A stretch of 64,000 nucleotides of DNA from Segatella salivae DSM 15606 (GTDB lineage Bacteria > Bacteroidota > Bacteroidia > Bacteroidales > Bacteroidaceae): contig NZ_GL629647.1 in the NCBI RefSeq assembly GCF_000185845.1, positions 1,280,748 to 1,344,747 on the forward strand, read 5' to 3'. Below are positions 28,048 through 35,710 of this stretch, one piece after another (positions within the stretch are counted from its first letter, which is position 1; each line of letters opens with the position of its first letter). A program made the position numbers and the translations under genes. Below the pieces are notes generated by a model that saw only the letters and a program-made list of their open reading frames with translations, searched no databases and was not told where the DNA came from.

Positions 28048-28410
28048 ATGAACAGACAAAGGTATAAAAGAAGGATAACTGCACGACTGCTATTGTTGGT
28101 ATTCGCGCCAATGTTATTGCTAACTTCGGTTCATGTGCATCGTGCTATGCCACAAATAACAACCGAATGTATGGCATGTCTGCATCATATTCACCATAAT
28201 GGGCACATCAATTCCATTGACAATCAGGTTGACAATTGCCTGCTTTGCCAGTTTCTTTCACTGCCATTTCTCGGTGCAAAGACGATTGGTGTGCGCCTCT
28301 TCAACATCGTAAAGGCCAAAGCGCTTATTCTTTTACAGCAAGCCTTAACGTCCTTTACGGGTCAAATTCATTCTACACGCGCCCCACCCTTCATTCTTTT
28401 GCATCCATAA
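28048..28410 (+). CDS. Small Cys/His-rich membrane or secreted protein upstream of a TonB receptor
   Basis: 120 residues. A basic N-terminus and a hydrophobic segment (about 13-28) form a signal anchor. The middle carries CMAC (41-44), HHIHHNGH (46-53) and CLLC (64-67), two CxxC pairs around a histidine cluster. The tail STRAPP resembles that of small DUF2946-like proteins found with copper or other metal receptors. The TTG start nine bases upstream lies over the promoter box, so ATG at 28048 is chosen. It precedes a TonB receptor by 67 bp and probably shares its mRNA. A metal-binding or -sensing role is inferred. Confidence 0.65.
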   Translation: MNRQRYKRRITARLLLLVFAPMLLLTSVHVHRAMPQITTECMACLHHIHHNGHINSIDNQVDNCLLCQFLSLPFLGAKTIGVRLFNIVKAKALILLQQALTSFTGQIHSTRAPPFILLHP

Positions 28411-28477
28411 ATGATTAAAAACGCGTCGCGACGTGCTTGTCGAGGCGTGATAAATAACCCTTAAATAGCATAAAAGA

Positions 28478-30745
28478 ATGAAGAAATCAATACTATTAGC
28501 ATTGCTCATGAGTTTGTGTCTCTGGGCAACTGCAGCGCCGTTGGGCACCAATGCATCACTCACGGGCAAGGTGATTGACGCGATAGACAATAGCCCGCTT
28601 GTTGGAGTTTCCATTTATATTCCCGAACTTTCAGAGGGAACGACTACCGATGCCAATGGAAATTATGCCCTGCATGACTTGCCATCAAAGACAGTTACCG
28701 TGCAAGTGAGCTACTTAGGTCACCAGACAGAGATTCGCAAAATCAATCTAACAACAACATCAACTGCCGACTTTAAACTGCATGAATCGAATGCAATGAT
28801 CAATGAAATTGTCGTGACAGGACTCACTGGAAAGACGCTAATGAAGGAGTCACCAACGCCAATTTCGGTTGTCACTCAACAGCAATTACAGGCTACATCG
28901 GCTACAAACATCATTGATGCCGTTAGTCATGAGCCTGGAGTTTCGCAGATAACAACAGGTGGAGGCATATCAAAGCCGGTCATTCGTGGCTTGGGTTTCA
29001 ACCGATTGGCAGTCGTAAATGATGGTATTCGGCAAGAAGGCAACCAGTGGGGAGACGAACATGGCATTGAGATTGACCCTCAAAGTATCTCGTCAGTAGA
29101 GATACTTAAAGGCCCAGCTTCACTCATGTATGGCTCTGATGCGCTTGCCGGCGTGATGATTTTCCATGGAGATCCTGTCATGGGTAAAAACAAAATGCAG
29201 GCTAATGTGTCGTCAGAATACCAAACAAACAATGGGCTTTTTGGCTATTCTGCCAATTTCAGTGGCAACAAAAATGGCTTTGTTTGGGACGGAAGATGGT
29301 CGCAGAAACTTGCTCACGACTATAAGAATAAGGTAGACAATTACGTGGTTGGCACGCAGTTTCGCGAGAAAGCAGCCAATGCCATGCTTGGCTTGAACAA
29401 GCAATGGGGCTACAGCCATCTCATTCTTGACTACTATCATCTCACTCCCGGCATTGCAGAGGGCGAACGAAGCACGTCTTTCCGCTATGGAAGAGAATTG
29501 CCGTTCCAACAGATTCACCATTATAAGGCAGTGTTCGACAACTCATTTTATATTGGAGAAGGAACGCTTCATGCCCTCGTTGGCTATCAACAGAATCGCC
29601 GACAAGAGTTTGAAGACAGCGAAACCGAACCGGGATTAGACATGAAACTCCAAACCGTGAACTATGATTTTCATTATCTCTTCCCAGAGAAAGATGGTTG
29701 CAAACTCACTGTCGGAGCCAATGGTATGATACAAAACAATAAGAACCTTGGCGACGAATTTTTGATTCCAAACTATAATCTGTTTGATTTCGGTGCGTTT
29801 GCCACAACGTCTTACAAGATTAATCAACTGACCTTGAGCGGTGGTTTGCGCTTCGATAACCGTCATCTCAACAGCAAAGAACTTAACACTCAATTCACTG
29901 CATTCAAGAGAGACTTTAGAAGTGTGTCGGGAAGTGTAGGAGCTGTCTATGCCCTGACCGACAAAATGAATATGCGTTTGAATGTGGCACGCGGATTTCG
30001 CGCACCAAACCTCGGCGAACTTGCATGCAATGGTGTGCACGAAGGTACGCAACAATATATGCTTGGAAACGCAGATTTGAAGCCGGAACATAGCTGGCAG
30101 CTTGATGCTGGGTGGGATATGACCTCACAACTTGTGTCTGCACAAGTCTCTGTTTTCGCCAGTTTCATTGACAATTATATCTTTAGTCAGAAACTCAATG
30201 GCGTCATTACACAAAATTGTCCCACCTATAAATACACACAAGGCAACGCCAGATTAGTAGGTGGAGAGGCTATGGTTGACTTGCATCCGATTAGTCGTTT
30301 GCACTTCCAAAACAGCTTTTCATACGTCAATAGCATTCAGTTGAACCAACCACGTGAATCAAAATATCTACCTTGGACGCCTGCTCCACGTTGGAATTCT
30401 GAACTCCGTTACGACCTCGTTCGCGATGGTCAGTTGCTGAACAACACGTATGTTTCTGCCTCAATGGAATGTAACCTGAGACAAAACCACTTCTATGCAG
30501 CCAATGATACAGAAACCGCAACCCCGTCATACACCCTCGTAAACTTCAGTGCTGGCACGGACTTGCGTTTCAATGGACATCGAAGAGCATCGCTCTATCT
30601 GACTGCCAACAACATCTTTAACCGCGCTTATCAAAACCATCTCAGCCGATTGAAGTATATAGGTGCCGACCCAACGACAGGTCAAAAGGGCCTTTTCAAC
30701 ATGGGAAGAAACTTTGGTGTGAAACTCGTGCTTTACGTTTTATAA
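28478..30745 (+). CDS. TonB-dependent outer-membrane receptor
   Basis: 755 residues: signal peptide (to about WATAA), carboxypeptidase-D-like domain (about 27-105, TGKVIDAIDNSPLVGVSIYI), plug domain (about 110-225: VVTQQQLQATSA, VIRGLGFNRLAVVNDGIRQEG, VEILKGPASLMYGSDALAGV), then a barrel ending in NFGVKLVLYVL. This is the siderophore, metal or vitamin receptor class, not the SusC class, and no SusD gene follows. The Cys/His-rich gene just upstream hints at a metal or metallophore substrate. A hairpin follows the stop, so the unit ends here. Confidence 0.9.
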   Translation: MKKSILLALLMSLCLWATAAPLGTNASLTGKVIDAIDNSPLVGVSIYIPELSEGTTTDANGNYALHDLPSKTVTVQVSYLGHQTEIRKINLTTTSTADFKLHESNAMINEIVVTGLTGKTLMKESPTPISVVTQQQLQATSATNIIDAVSHEPGVSQITTGGGISKPVIRGLGFNRLAVVNDGIRQEGNQWGDEHGIEIDPQSISSVEILKGPASLMYGSDALAGVMIFHGDPVMGKNKMQANVSSEYQTNNGLFGYSANFSGNKNGFVWDGRWSQKLAHDYKNKVDNYVVGTQFREKAANAMLGLNKQWGYSHLILDYYHLTPGIAEGERSTSFRYGRELPFQQIHHYKAVFDNSFYIGEGTLHALVGYQQNRRQEFEDSETEPGLDMKLQTVNYDFHYLFPEKDGCKLTVGANGMIQNNKNLGDEFLIPNYNLFDFGAFATTSYKINQLTLSGGLRFDNRHLNSKELNTQFTAFKRDFRSVSGSVGAVYALTDKMNMRLNVARGFRAPNLGELACNGVHEGTQQYMLGNADLKPEHSWQLDAGWDMTSQLVSAQVSVFASFIDNYIFSQKLNGVITQNCPTYKYTQGNARLVGGEAMVDLHPISRLHFQNSFSYVNSIQLNQPRESKYLPWTPAPRWNSELRYDLVRDGQLLNNTYVSASMECNLRQNHFYAANDTETATPSYTLVNFSAGTDLRFNGHRRASLYLTANNIFNRAYQNHLSRLKYIGADPTTGQKGLFNMGRNFGVKLVLYVL

Positions 30746-30753
30746 TGACATTC

Positions 30754-30789
30754 AAGCCTCTCCTGCATCTACTTCGCCAGGAGGGGCTT
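30754..30789 (+). terminator. Terminator of the TonB receptor unit
   Basis: 12-bp stem AAGCCTCTCCTG / CAGGAGGGGCTT (one G-U pair), 12-nt loop, followed by TTTCTTTC. Confidence 0.8.
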
Positions 30790-30906
30790 TCTTTCTATAA
30801 AGAAAAAGCGCAATAACCACAATCCCACGATTTCCCTCATACATTCATCTCTATGGCTGCCTTGCTACAGCCTGCAAAAGCACAAAACTTTTCTTTAAAA
30901 CTTTAG

Positions 30907-31003
30907 AAAGCCACTTTTCAACATATCTCCCCTCTCTCTTTGCGTTCAAAAAGCCACTTTGCAACATATCTCCCTTCTCTCTTTGCGCTCAAAAAGCCAC
31001 TTT
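30907..31003. repeat. 43-bp tandem repeat, 2.3 copies
   Basis: Units start with AAAGCCACTTT at 30907, 30950 and 30993, exactly 43 bp apart, and continue AACATATCTCCC then TCTCTCTTTGCG. The third copy breaks off and passes into sequence leading to the 41-bp array. No hairpin is apparent. Confidence 0.8.
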
Positions 31004-31030
31004 CGTCTATGTAATTCTTCTTTTTGACCT

Positions 31031-31499
31031 TTCTGAGTCACTCAGAAGCATGACTTTTCTCTTTTTAATCGTTCTGAGTCGCTCAGAAACATGTTTTTTC
31101 TCTTTTTAGCCCTTCTGAGTCACTCAGAAGCGTGTTTTCGCTCTCTTTAGCCTTTCTGAGTCGCTCAGAAGCGTGTTTTTTCACTTTTTAGCCCTTCTGA
31201 GTCACTCAGAAACGCGCTTTTTCCTCTTTTTGCCCTTTCTGAGTCACTCAGAAACGTGTTTTTTCTCTTTTTGCCCTTTCTGCGCCGTGCAGAAGCATGT
31301 TTTTGCTCTTTTTGACCTTTCTGCATCGTGCAGAAGCATGTTTTTGCTCTTTTTGACCTTTCTGCATCGTGCAGAAGTGTGTTTTTTCTCTTTTTGACCT
31401 TTCTGCATCGTGCAGAAGCATGTTTTTGCTCTTTTTGACCTTTCTGCGCCGTGCAGAAGCATGTTTTTACTCTTTTTGTCCTTTCTGCGCCATGCAGAA
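31031..31499. repeat. 41-bp tandem palindrome array, 12 units
   Basis: Each unit holds a 17-bp palindrome, starting at 31031, 31072, 31113, 31154, 31195, 31237, 31278, 31319, 31360, 31401, 31442 and 31483: steps of 41 bp with a single 42. Units 1-6 have TTCTGAG-TCR-CTCAGAA; units 7-12 have TTCTGCR-YCR-TGCAGAA. Between them the pairs AG/CT become CA/TG, so both arms changed together. The 24-bp linkers are conserved too (GCATGTTTTTGCTCTTTTTGAC type). A degenerate single unit recurs near 32400. It is not a CRISPR because the linkers repeat. Confidence 0.92.
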
Positions 31500-31500
31500 A

Positions 31501-31560
31501 CAAGCAAAAGTGTAAGATTATTTGCAATGTAACGATATTATATCTATTTTTGCAAAATAA
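31501..31560 (+). promoter_or_regulatory. 60-bp duplicated promoter segment, copy 1
   Basis: Contains TTTG (31521-31524), 20 bp, TATTTTTG (31545-31552), a complete promoter directed at the secreted-protein gene starting at 31637. It begins right after the last palindrome of the array and is 58/60 identical to the segment at 32508. Confidence 0.75.
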
Positions 31561-31636
31561 ATAGTAATGCTGTAGAATAGCAACAAAAGCATGAACAAAA
31601 AAGAAGTCTAACAAAGAAAAGTAGTTTGTTTTATCA

Positions 31637-32329
31637 ATGGTGAAATATTTGTTGTTTATTATCACAATGACGTGTTGCATGTGTTGTAACTCGTTCCGAA
31701 ATAATCCCACTGTCAAGGTTCTACACTCTATGGAAAAGGATACCCTACTGAAATCCTTTGGTGTTTTATATATTGATTTAAAAGGAGACACGATAATCCA
31801 TATCAATAAAAGAACAAGTTGTTTTTTACAGCCGCTTGTGAAATCAGATAAGGGAGAGACTAATTACATTCGACTAAAATTAAACAAAGACAAAAATACT
31901 GTTTATATGATAGATAGTATTTTGTCTGTCGGAAAAATTTTGTATAATTCAAGAACTACAGGGATTATTATTCCCATTATTAAATATCAAGATGTAGATG
32001 ATTTTTGGACAACAGGAGAAATTCAATATTTTAATACAGACGAGTTATTGTCAGATTGTATAGAGAAGAATCTCGAAAATTCAGAGGCTGTTTGTTTTAA
32101 CAATAGTGGATTGTTCTGTTTGTACATGAATGCAGACACTTTGTTCACATACAATATTGCCACAAAAGAAAAGAAGTCTATTTTCACTTTTAATAATCCA
32201 ATGATGTATTCTGTAGAACTAAAATTGAAAAATAACATACTTACATTGATATATTATTCTAACCTCGTTGAAGACTTCTCTGACCCTAATTCCGCCGCAA
32301 AAGTTATAAACTTTGAGTATCAAGAGTAG
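31637..32329 (+). CDS. Unknown secreted or lipoprotein
   Basis: 230 residues, no family recognised. The N-terminus is a signal peptide with a cysteine cluster (MTCCMCCNS), compatible with a lipoprotein cleaved before one of these cysteines. The body is beta-rich with repeated short strands (KNTVYMIDSIL, TLFTYNIATKEKKSIFTF), possibly propeller-like. Codon use is much more AT-rich than the neighbours, suggesting recent acquisition. It lies between the palindrome array and a second gene with the same promoter. No function is proposed. Confidence 0.6.
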   Translation: MVKYLLFIITMTCCMCCNSFRNNPTVKVLHSMEKDTLLKSFGVLYIDLKGDTIIHINKRTSCFLQPLVKSDKGETNYIRLKLNKDKNTVYMIDSILSVGKILYNSRTTGIIIPIIKYQDVDDFWTTGEIQYFNTDELLSDCIEKNLENSEAVCFNNSGLFCLYMNADTLFTYNIATKEKKSIFTFNNPMMYSVELKLKNNILTLIYYSNLVEDFSDPNSAAKVINFEYQE

Positions 32330-32507
32330 TGGAACCTTTAATAAACAATGGCAAGACAAGCTGGTAAACCTGCAATGTTGCTGGTAAGCATGTCGTCAAG
32401 AGCCTCGCAGAAGCGTGTTATATTCTCTTTTTGACCTTAGAATCACATATTCCTTATTCTATTAAAAAGAGAAACAATAGGGGAAAGTAAGAAACTATAT
32501 AGTAAAA

Positions 32508-32567
32508 CAAGCAAAAGTGTAAGATTACTTGCAATATAACGATATTATATCTATTTTTGCAAAATAA
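32508..32567 (+). promoter_or_regulatory. 60-bp duplicated promoter segment, copy 2
   Basis: CTTG (32528-32531), 20 bp, TATTTTTG (32552-32559). Two differences from copy 1 over 60 bases, one of them in the -33 box (TTTG to CTTG). About 100 bp upstream lies a degenerate relative of the palindrome-array unit (CGCAGAAGCGTG, TCTCTTTTTGACC), so the copied block may once have been longer. Confidence 0.75.
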
Positions 32568-32575
32568 AAACGATT

Positions 32576-33094
32576 ATGAGATATTTAATTTTATCCTTCA
32601 TCTTGTTTATAACTACCAATTGTTTTTCTGCTCAAAAGGATAGTGAATGTTGGAAAACACATAATACAAATAATTCTTCAATGGCGGCGCAATCACTATC
32701 TTTCAAACATTTGCAAAAGAAAGGAGTAAGTTATTATTTGATGAAGAATGACACATTAATGCAGATGATAAGAATTAACTATCTTAGTCAAAGTGAAATC
32801 CTTTACAAAATATATGTAAAAAATAAGAAGCGTGAGCTACAAGATAGCATATCAGGAATTGCAAAGGCTCATTTAGATTATGACCCAGAAATCGATGAAG
32901 ATATAGATGGGACGGCCTATCCTGCAATTGAATTTAATGATAAACAGAAAGACTATATATATATCAGAATAGATGCTATTAAAAGAAACAAAATCCAAAT
33001 CAATGCAAATAATTGTTTGCTTTCAAAGCATCCTTTATATTGTCCTTTTAGTTCTCAGGGTATACTTTTTAAAAGTAAATTAAAAAAGAAATGA
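32576..33094 (+). CDS. Unknown small secreted protein
   Basis: 172 residues. Signal peptide ending near NCFSAQ, then a Lys/Asn/Ile-rich body with no known motif. It shares low GC and promoter with the gene before it, but the two proteins do not look alike. A basic C-terminal tail (KSKLKKK) closes it. The ATG lies about 12 bases after the expected transcription start, so the leader is very short. Function unknown. Confidence 0.55.
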   Translation: MRYLILSFILFITTNCFSAQKDSECWKTHNTNNSSMAAQSLSFKHLQKKGVSYYLMKNDTLMQMIRINYLSQSEILYKIYVKNKKRELQDSISGIAKAHLDYDPEIDEDIDGTAYPAIEFNDKQKDYIYIRIDAIKRNKIQINANNCLLSKHPLYCPFSSQGILFKSKLKKK

Positions 33095-33172
33095 ATGTAT
33101 TTACAAAGGTGCTCTATGGATATCTACAATTCATTTAGTTATACGCTATGGAATATCTCATTGCATATTATG

Positions 33173-33212
33173 AAAAGAAAAAGGGGTAACTCCCTCACGG
33201 AAATCGCCCCTT
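33173..33212 (-). terminator. Terminator after ilvC
   Basis: On the minus strand AAGGGG / CCCCTT form a stem around a 20-nt loop, followed by TTTCTTTTC. It lies 24 bp past the ilvC stop. Confidence 0.6.
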
Positions 33213-33235
33213 ACAACATTATGTACGAGAAAAAA

Positions 33236-34279
33236 TTAATTATTTTCGGGTCTTAATGTGCGCACGGTAACACCTGCTTTCCACATTTCTTTATTACGCA
33301 TTGCTTCAAGCTCAGCATTCAATTTCTCTCGATAGTCAGGCTTAGAGTTACTATCTATGGCAATCTGAGCTTCGTTTCCAGACTTCACACTAAGGTAAAG
33401 CCATTCCATTACGGGTTTAATTGCTTCGCGGAAACGTGGTGCCCAATCTAAAGCTCCGCGTTGAGCTGTTGTTGAACAATTGGCATACATCCAATCCATT
33501 CCTTTCTCTCCAAAGAGTGGCATGAGACTTTGTGTCATCTCTTCTACCGTTTCATTGAAGGCTTCTGAAGGTGAATGACCATGTTCACGAAGCACCTCAT
33601 ACTGCGCTTCAAAAAGTCCCTCCATTGCTCCCATGAGTGAACCACGCTCGCCAGTAAGGTCTGATGTAGCCTCACGCTGGAAGGTTGTCTTGAACAAATA
33701 ACCTGAACCTATGCCGATCCCGATAGCCAATGTCTTCTCTTCAGCATGGCCAGAAACGTCTTGATAGACTGCATACGAACAATTAATGCCACGTCCTTCA
33801 CGGAACATTGTACGCAAAGATGTACCAGAACCCTTTGGAGCAACCATCACAACATCGATGTCTTTCGGAGGAACCACCCCTGTTCGGTCTTGCCAATTGA
33901 TTGCAAAGCCATGAGAATAATATAGTGTTTTGCCGGGTGTCAAATATTGTTTAATCTTTGGCCACACAGCAATTTGCCCGGCATCAGAAAGCAGCATACA
34001 AATAAATGTACCTTTTTGAACAGCCTCTTCAATGGAGAACAACGTCTCTCCTGGCACCCAACCATCAGCCTTTGCCTTTTCATAGGTCTTTCCTTCACGT
34101 TGACCCACAATGACATTAAAGCCATTGTCGCGTAGGTTACAAGCCTGTCCTGGTCCTTGAATACCATAGCCGATAACAGCAATTGTTTCGTTTTTCAATA
34201 CTTCGCGAGCTTTCTCTACGGGAAACTCTTTACTTGTGACAACGGTTTCTATAACTCCACCGAAATTCATTTCTGCCAT
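33236..34279 (-). CDS. ilvC: Ketol-acid reductoisomerase
   Basis: 347 residues. It converts acetolactate to dihydroxyisovalerate and acetohydroxybutyrate to the isoleucine precursor with NAD(P)H. Visible: the nucleotide-binding loop IAVIGYGIQGPGQACNLRDNG, the VAPKGSGTSLR region, and the metal-binding C-terminal domain (DLTGERGSLMGAMEGLFEAQYEVL, ETVEEMTQSLMPLFGEKGMDWMYANCS). The loop after the first beta strand reads VGQREGKTYEKA, typical of this lineage. It follows the other ilv genes but has its own promoter in the 102-bp gap. Confidence 0.95.
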   Translation of the reverse strand: MAEMNFGGVIETVVTSKEFPVEKAREVLKNETIAVIGYGIQGPGQACNLRDNGFNVIVGQREGKTYEKAKADGWVPGETLFSIEEAVQKGTFICMLLSDAGQIAVWPKIKQYLTPGKTLYYSHGFAINWQDRTGVVPPKDIDVVMVAPKGSGTSLRTMFREGRGINCSYAVYQDVSGHAEEKTLAIGIGIGSGYLFKTTFQREATSDLTGERGSLMGAMEGLFEAQYEVLREHGHSPSEAFNETVEEMTQSLMPLFGEKGMDWMYANCSTTAQRGALDWAPRFREAIKPVMEWLYLSVKSGNEAQIAIDSNSKPDYREKLNAELEAMRNKEMWKAGVTVRTLRPENN

Positions 34280-34342
34280 ATCATCATAAAATGTGCATTC
34301 CGAAAAAGGGAAATGCGGTTCAAACTATTCGATATCTGCGTG

Positions 34343-34374
34343 CAAAGGTAACGCTTTATTAAGATATAAACAAA
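34343..34374 (-). promoter_or_regulatory. Internal promoter for ilvC
   Basis: TACCTTTG (34343-34350) with TTTG 20 bp upstream (34371-34374), minus strand. The leader of about 58 nt contains GCATTTCC / GGAATGC around a short loop. Confidence 0.65.
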
Positions 34375-34381
34375 TATAATT

Positions 34382-35149
34382 TCAGTTTTTTATAAAAGCA
34401 AGCTTACATCTTACAACTTCAATTTCTTTTGTCGTTAATTCATTACTTATTGTGATACGTACTGCGTATGTATGCTCTTTCTCTTCTTCAAGATAGAAAT
34501 TTAGTACGTCTCCACAATGACTTTCTGCCACATAAGCAATGTCAAAACGCTTAATACTATATTGTTTATACCAGTCAAGCGACCACAAATCAAGCACGTG
34601 CTCAATGTATTTTACACTATTGATATGCCCATTCATGTCAACATCGCTATAGGTTGTAGTGATTGAACGCACACATTTTGCATCGCCAGATATCTTCACT
34701 CTCGAACCTTTTTCAATAGGACAAGGGGTTAGAACATCAACATATTGCGAGATTAATCCATCGCGTATATTAAGGATATCAACAGGTTGTCGTGTGGCTG
34801 TATCAATCATTGCCCAAATGCTCTTGCCGTAACCTATCACTCGATTGTCTTTAGAAATTCGGAAATTTCGACTCGTAAAGAAACGCACTACGGCATCAAC
34901 CCAAGTATCAACCCTAAAGCGTTCATAGGCGATTGGCATCTCATTCATCTCTATAGTAAGCCGCGACAACACCCAAGTGCGCTGAATGGTGTTGAGATAA
35001 TGCATACCATAACCGCGCTCATTGGAATGGAAGTCAGCAGCATTCAATAGATGATTACCGAGGTTTCCCATGAAAAGATGGTGTGAGAAATCACAATGAA
35101 AAGGCTCGGCAAGCAGTTCATAACTGCCGATTTTACTCAGTTTCTCCAT
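34382..35149 (-). CDS. Acyl-ACP thioesterase
   Basis: 255 residues, a two-hotdog acyl-ACP thioesterase of the FatA/FatB type that releases fatty acids from acyl carrier protein. Recognisable are the WVLSRLTIEMNEMP strand, MIDTATRQPVDI, and the second hotdog with TYSDVDMNGHINSVKYIEHVLDLW holding the active-site Asn-His region. Its start overlaps the ilvN stop by 17 bp, so it is translated with the branched-chain amino acid genes. This is a recurrent Bacteroidales arrangement; it may tie release of branched fatty acids to branched-chain precursor supply (inference). Confidence 0.88.
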   Translation of the reverse strand: MEKLSKIGSYELLAEPFHCDFSHHLFMGNLGNHLLNAADFHSNERGYGMHYLNTIQRTWVLSRLTIEMNEMPIAYERFRVDTWVDAVVRFFTSRNFRISKDNRVIGYGKSIWAMIDTATRQPVDILNIRDGLISQYVDVLTPCPIEKGSRVKISGDAKCVRSITTTYSDVDMNGHINSVKYIEHVLDLWSLDWYKQYSIKRFDIAYVAESHCGDVLNFYLEEEKEHTYAVRITISNELTTKEIEVVRCKLAFIKN

Positions 35150-35690
35150 GATTGTTTTGTTCTTGATGATTTAGAAACACAGAAATCGGCTCATCATAAC
35201 TTCTTGTTACAGCAATGCGTCCACTACGAGTATATTGTAAGATGCAGTCAAAAGCATCAAGACTATCATAAAGACTGATGATATCTTCGGTCAGTCCATT
35301 CAACAACACAGTAGTATATGTAGGATTAACTTCCAGCATCCGCGCATTGTGTTTACGGATAGTGCGCGACACTTCAGGGGTTTTCATAAGCACTGGAGTA
35401 GCAATCTTATAAAGCGCTACTTCGTGAATAAAGAGTTGATCATCTGTATAGAAGTCGGCTTTCACAACATCTATCTTCTTCTCTATAGCCTTTGTGATTT
35501 TTATTATCTGTTCTTCATCACTCCAAGCTGTTATCGTATACTTATGAACATTAGGGATAGTACTGGCCGAAGCATTAATACTTTCGATGTTAACTTGCCT
35601 TCGTGTGAACACGGCGGATATCTGAGAAAGCATTCCCGCGACATTTTCAGAATAAACAAGTAATGTATAGAGTTTCTTTTCTTGACTCAT
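35133..35690 (-). CDS. ilvN: Acetolactate synthase, small regulatory subunit
   Basis: 185 residues with an N-terminal ACT domain (YTLLVYSENVAGMLSQISAVFTRRQVNIESINAS) that senses valine, followed by the C-terminal half typical of longer IlvN/IlvH proteins. It stabilises and feedback-regulates the large subunit, whose gene lies 20 bp upstream. The C-terminus overlaps the thioesterase start. Confidence 0.92.
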   Translation of the reverse strand: MSQEKKLYTLLVYSENVAGMLSQISAVFTRRQVNIESINASASTIPNVHKYTITAWSDEEQIIKITKAIEKKIDVVKADFYTDDQLFIHEVALYKIATPVLMKTPEVSRTIRKHNARMLEVNPTYTTVLLNGLTEDIISLYDSLDAFDCILQYTRSGRIAVTRSYDEPISVFLNHQEQNNHGETE

Positions 35691-35710
35691 CTGATTACGC
35701 TTTATTACTA

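Noticed and set aside
31031..31499. Possible CRISPR array
   Set aside because: The linkers between the palindromes are conserved rather than variable, and no cas gene is near.
31165..31806. Long minus-strand reading frame across the palindrome array
   Set aside because: It reads the 41-bp repeat through all three frames into a Lys/Arg-rich repetitive peptide, begins inside a gene on the other strand and has no promoter or ribosome site.
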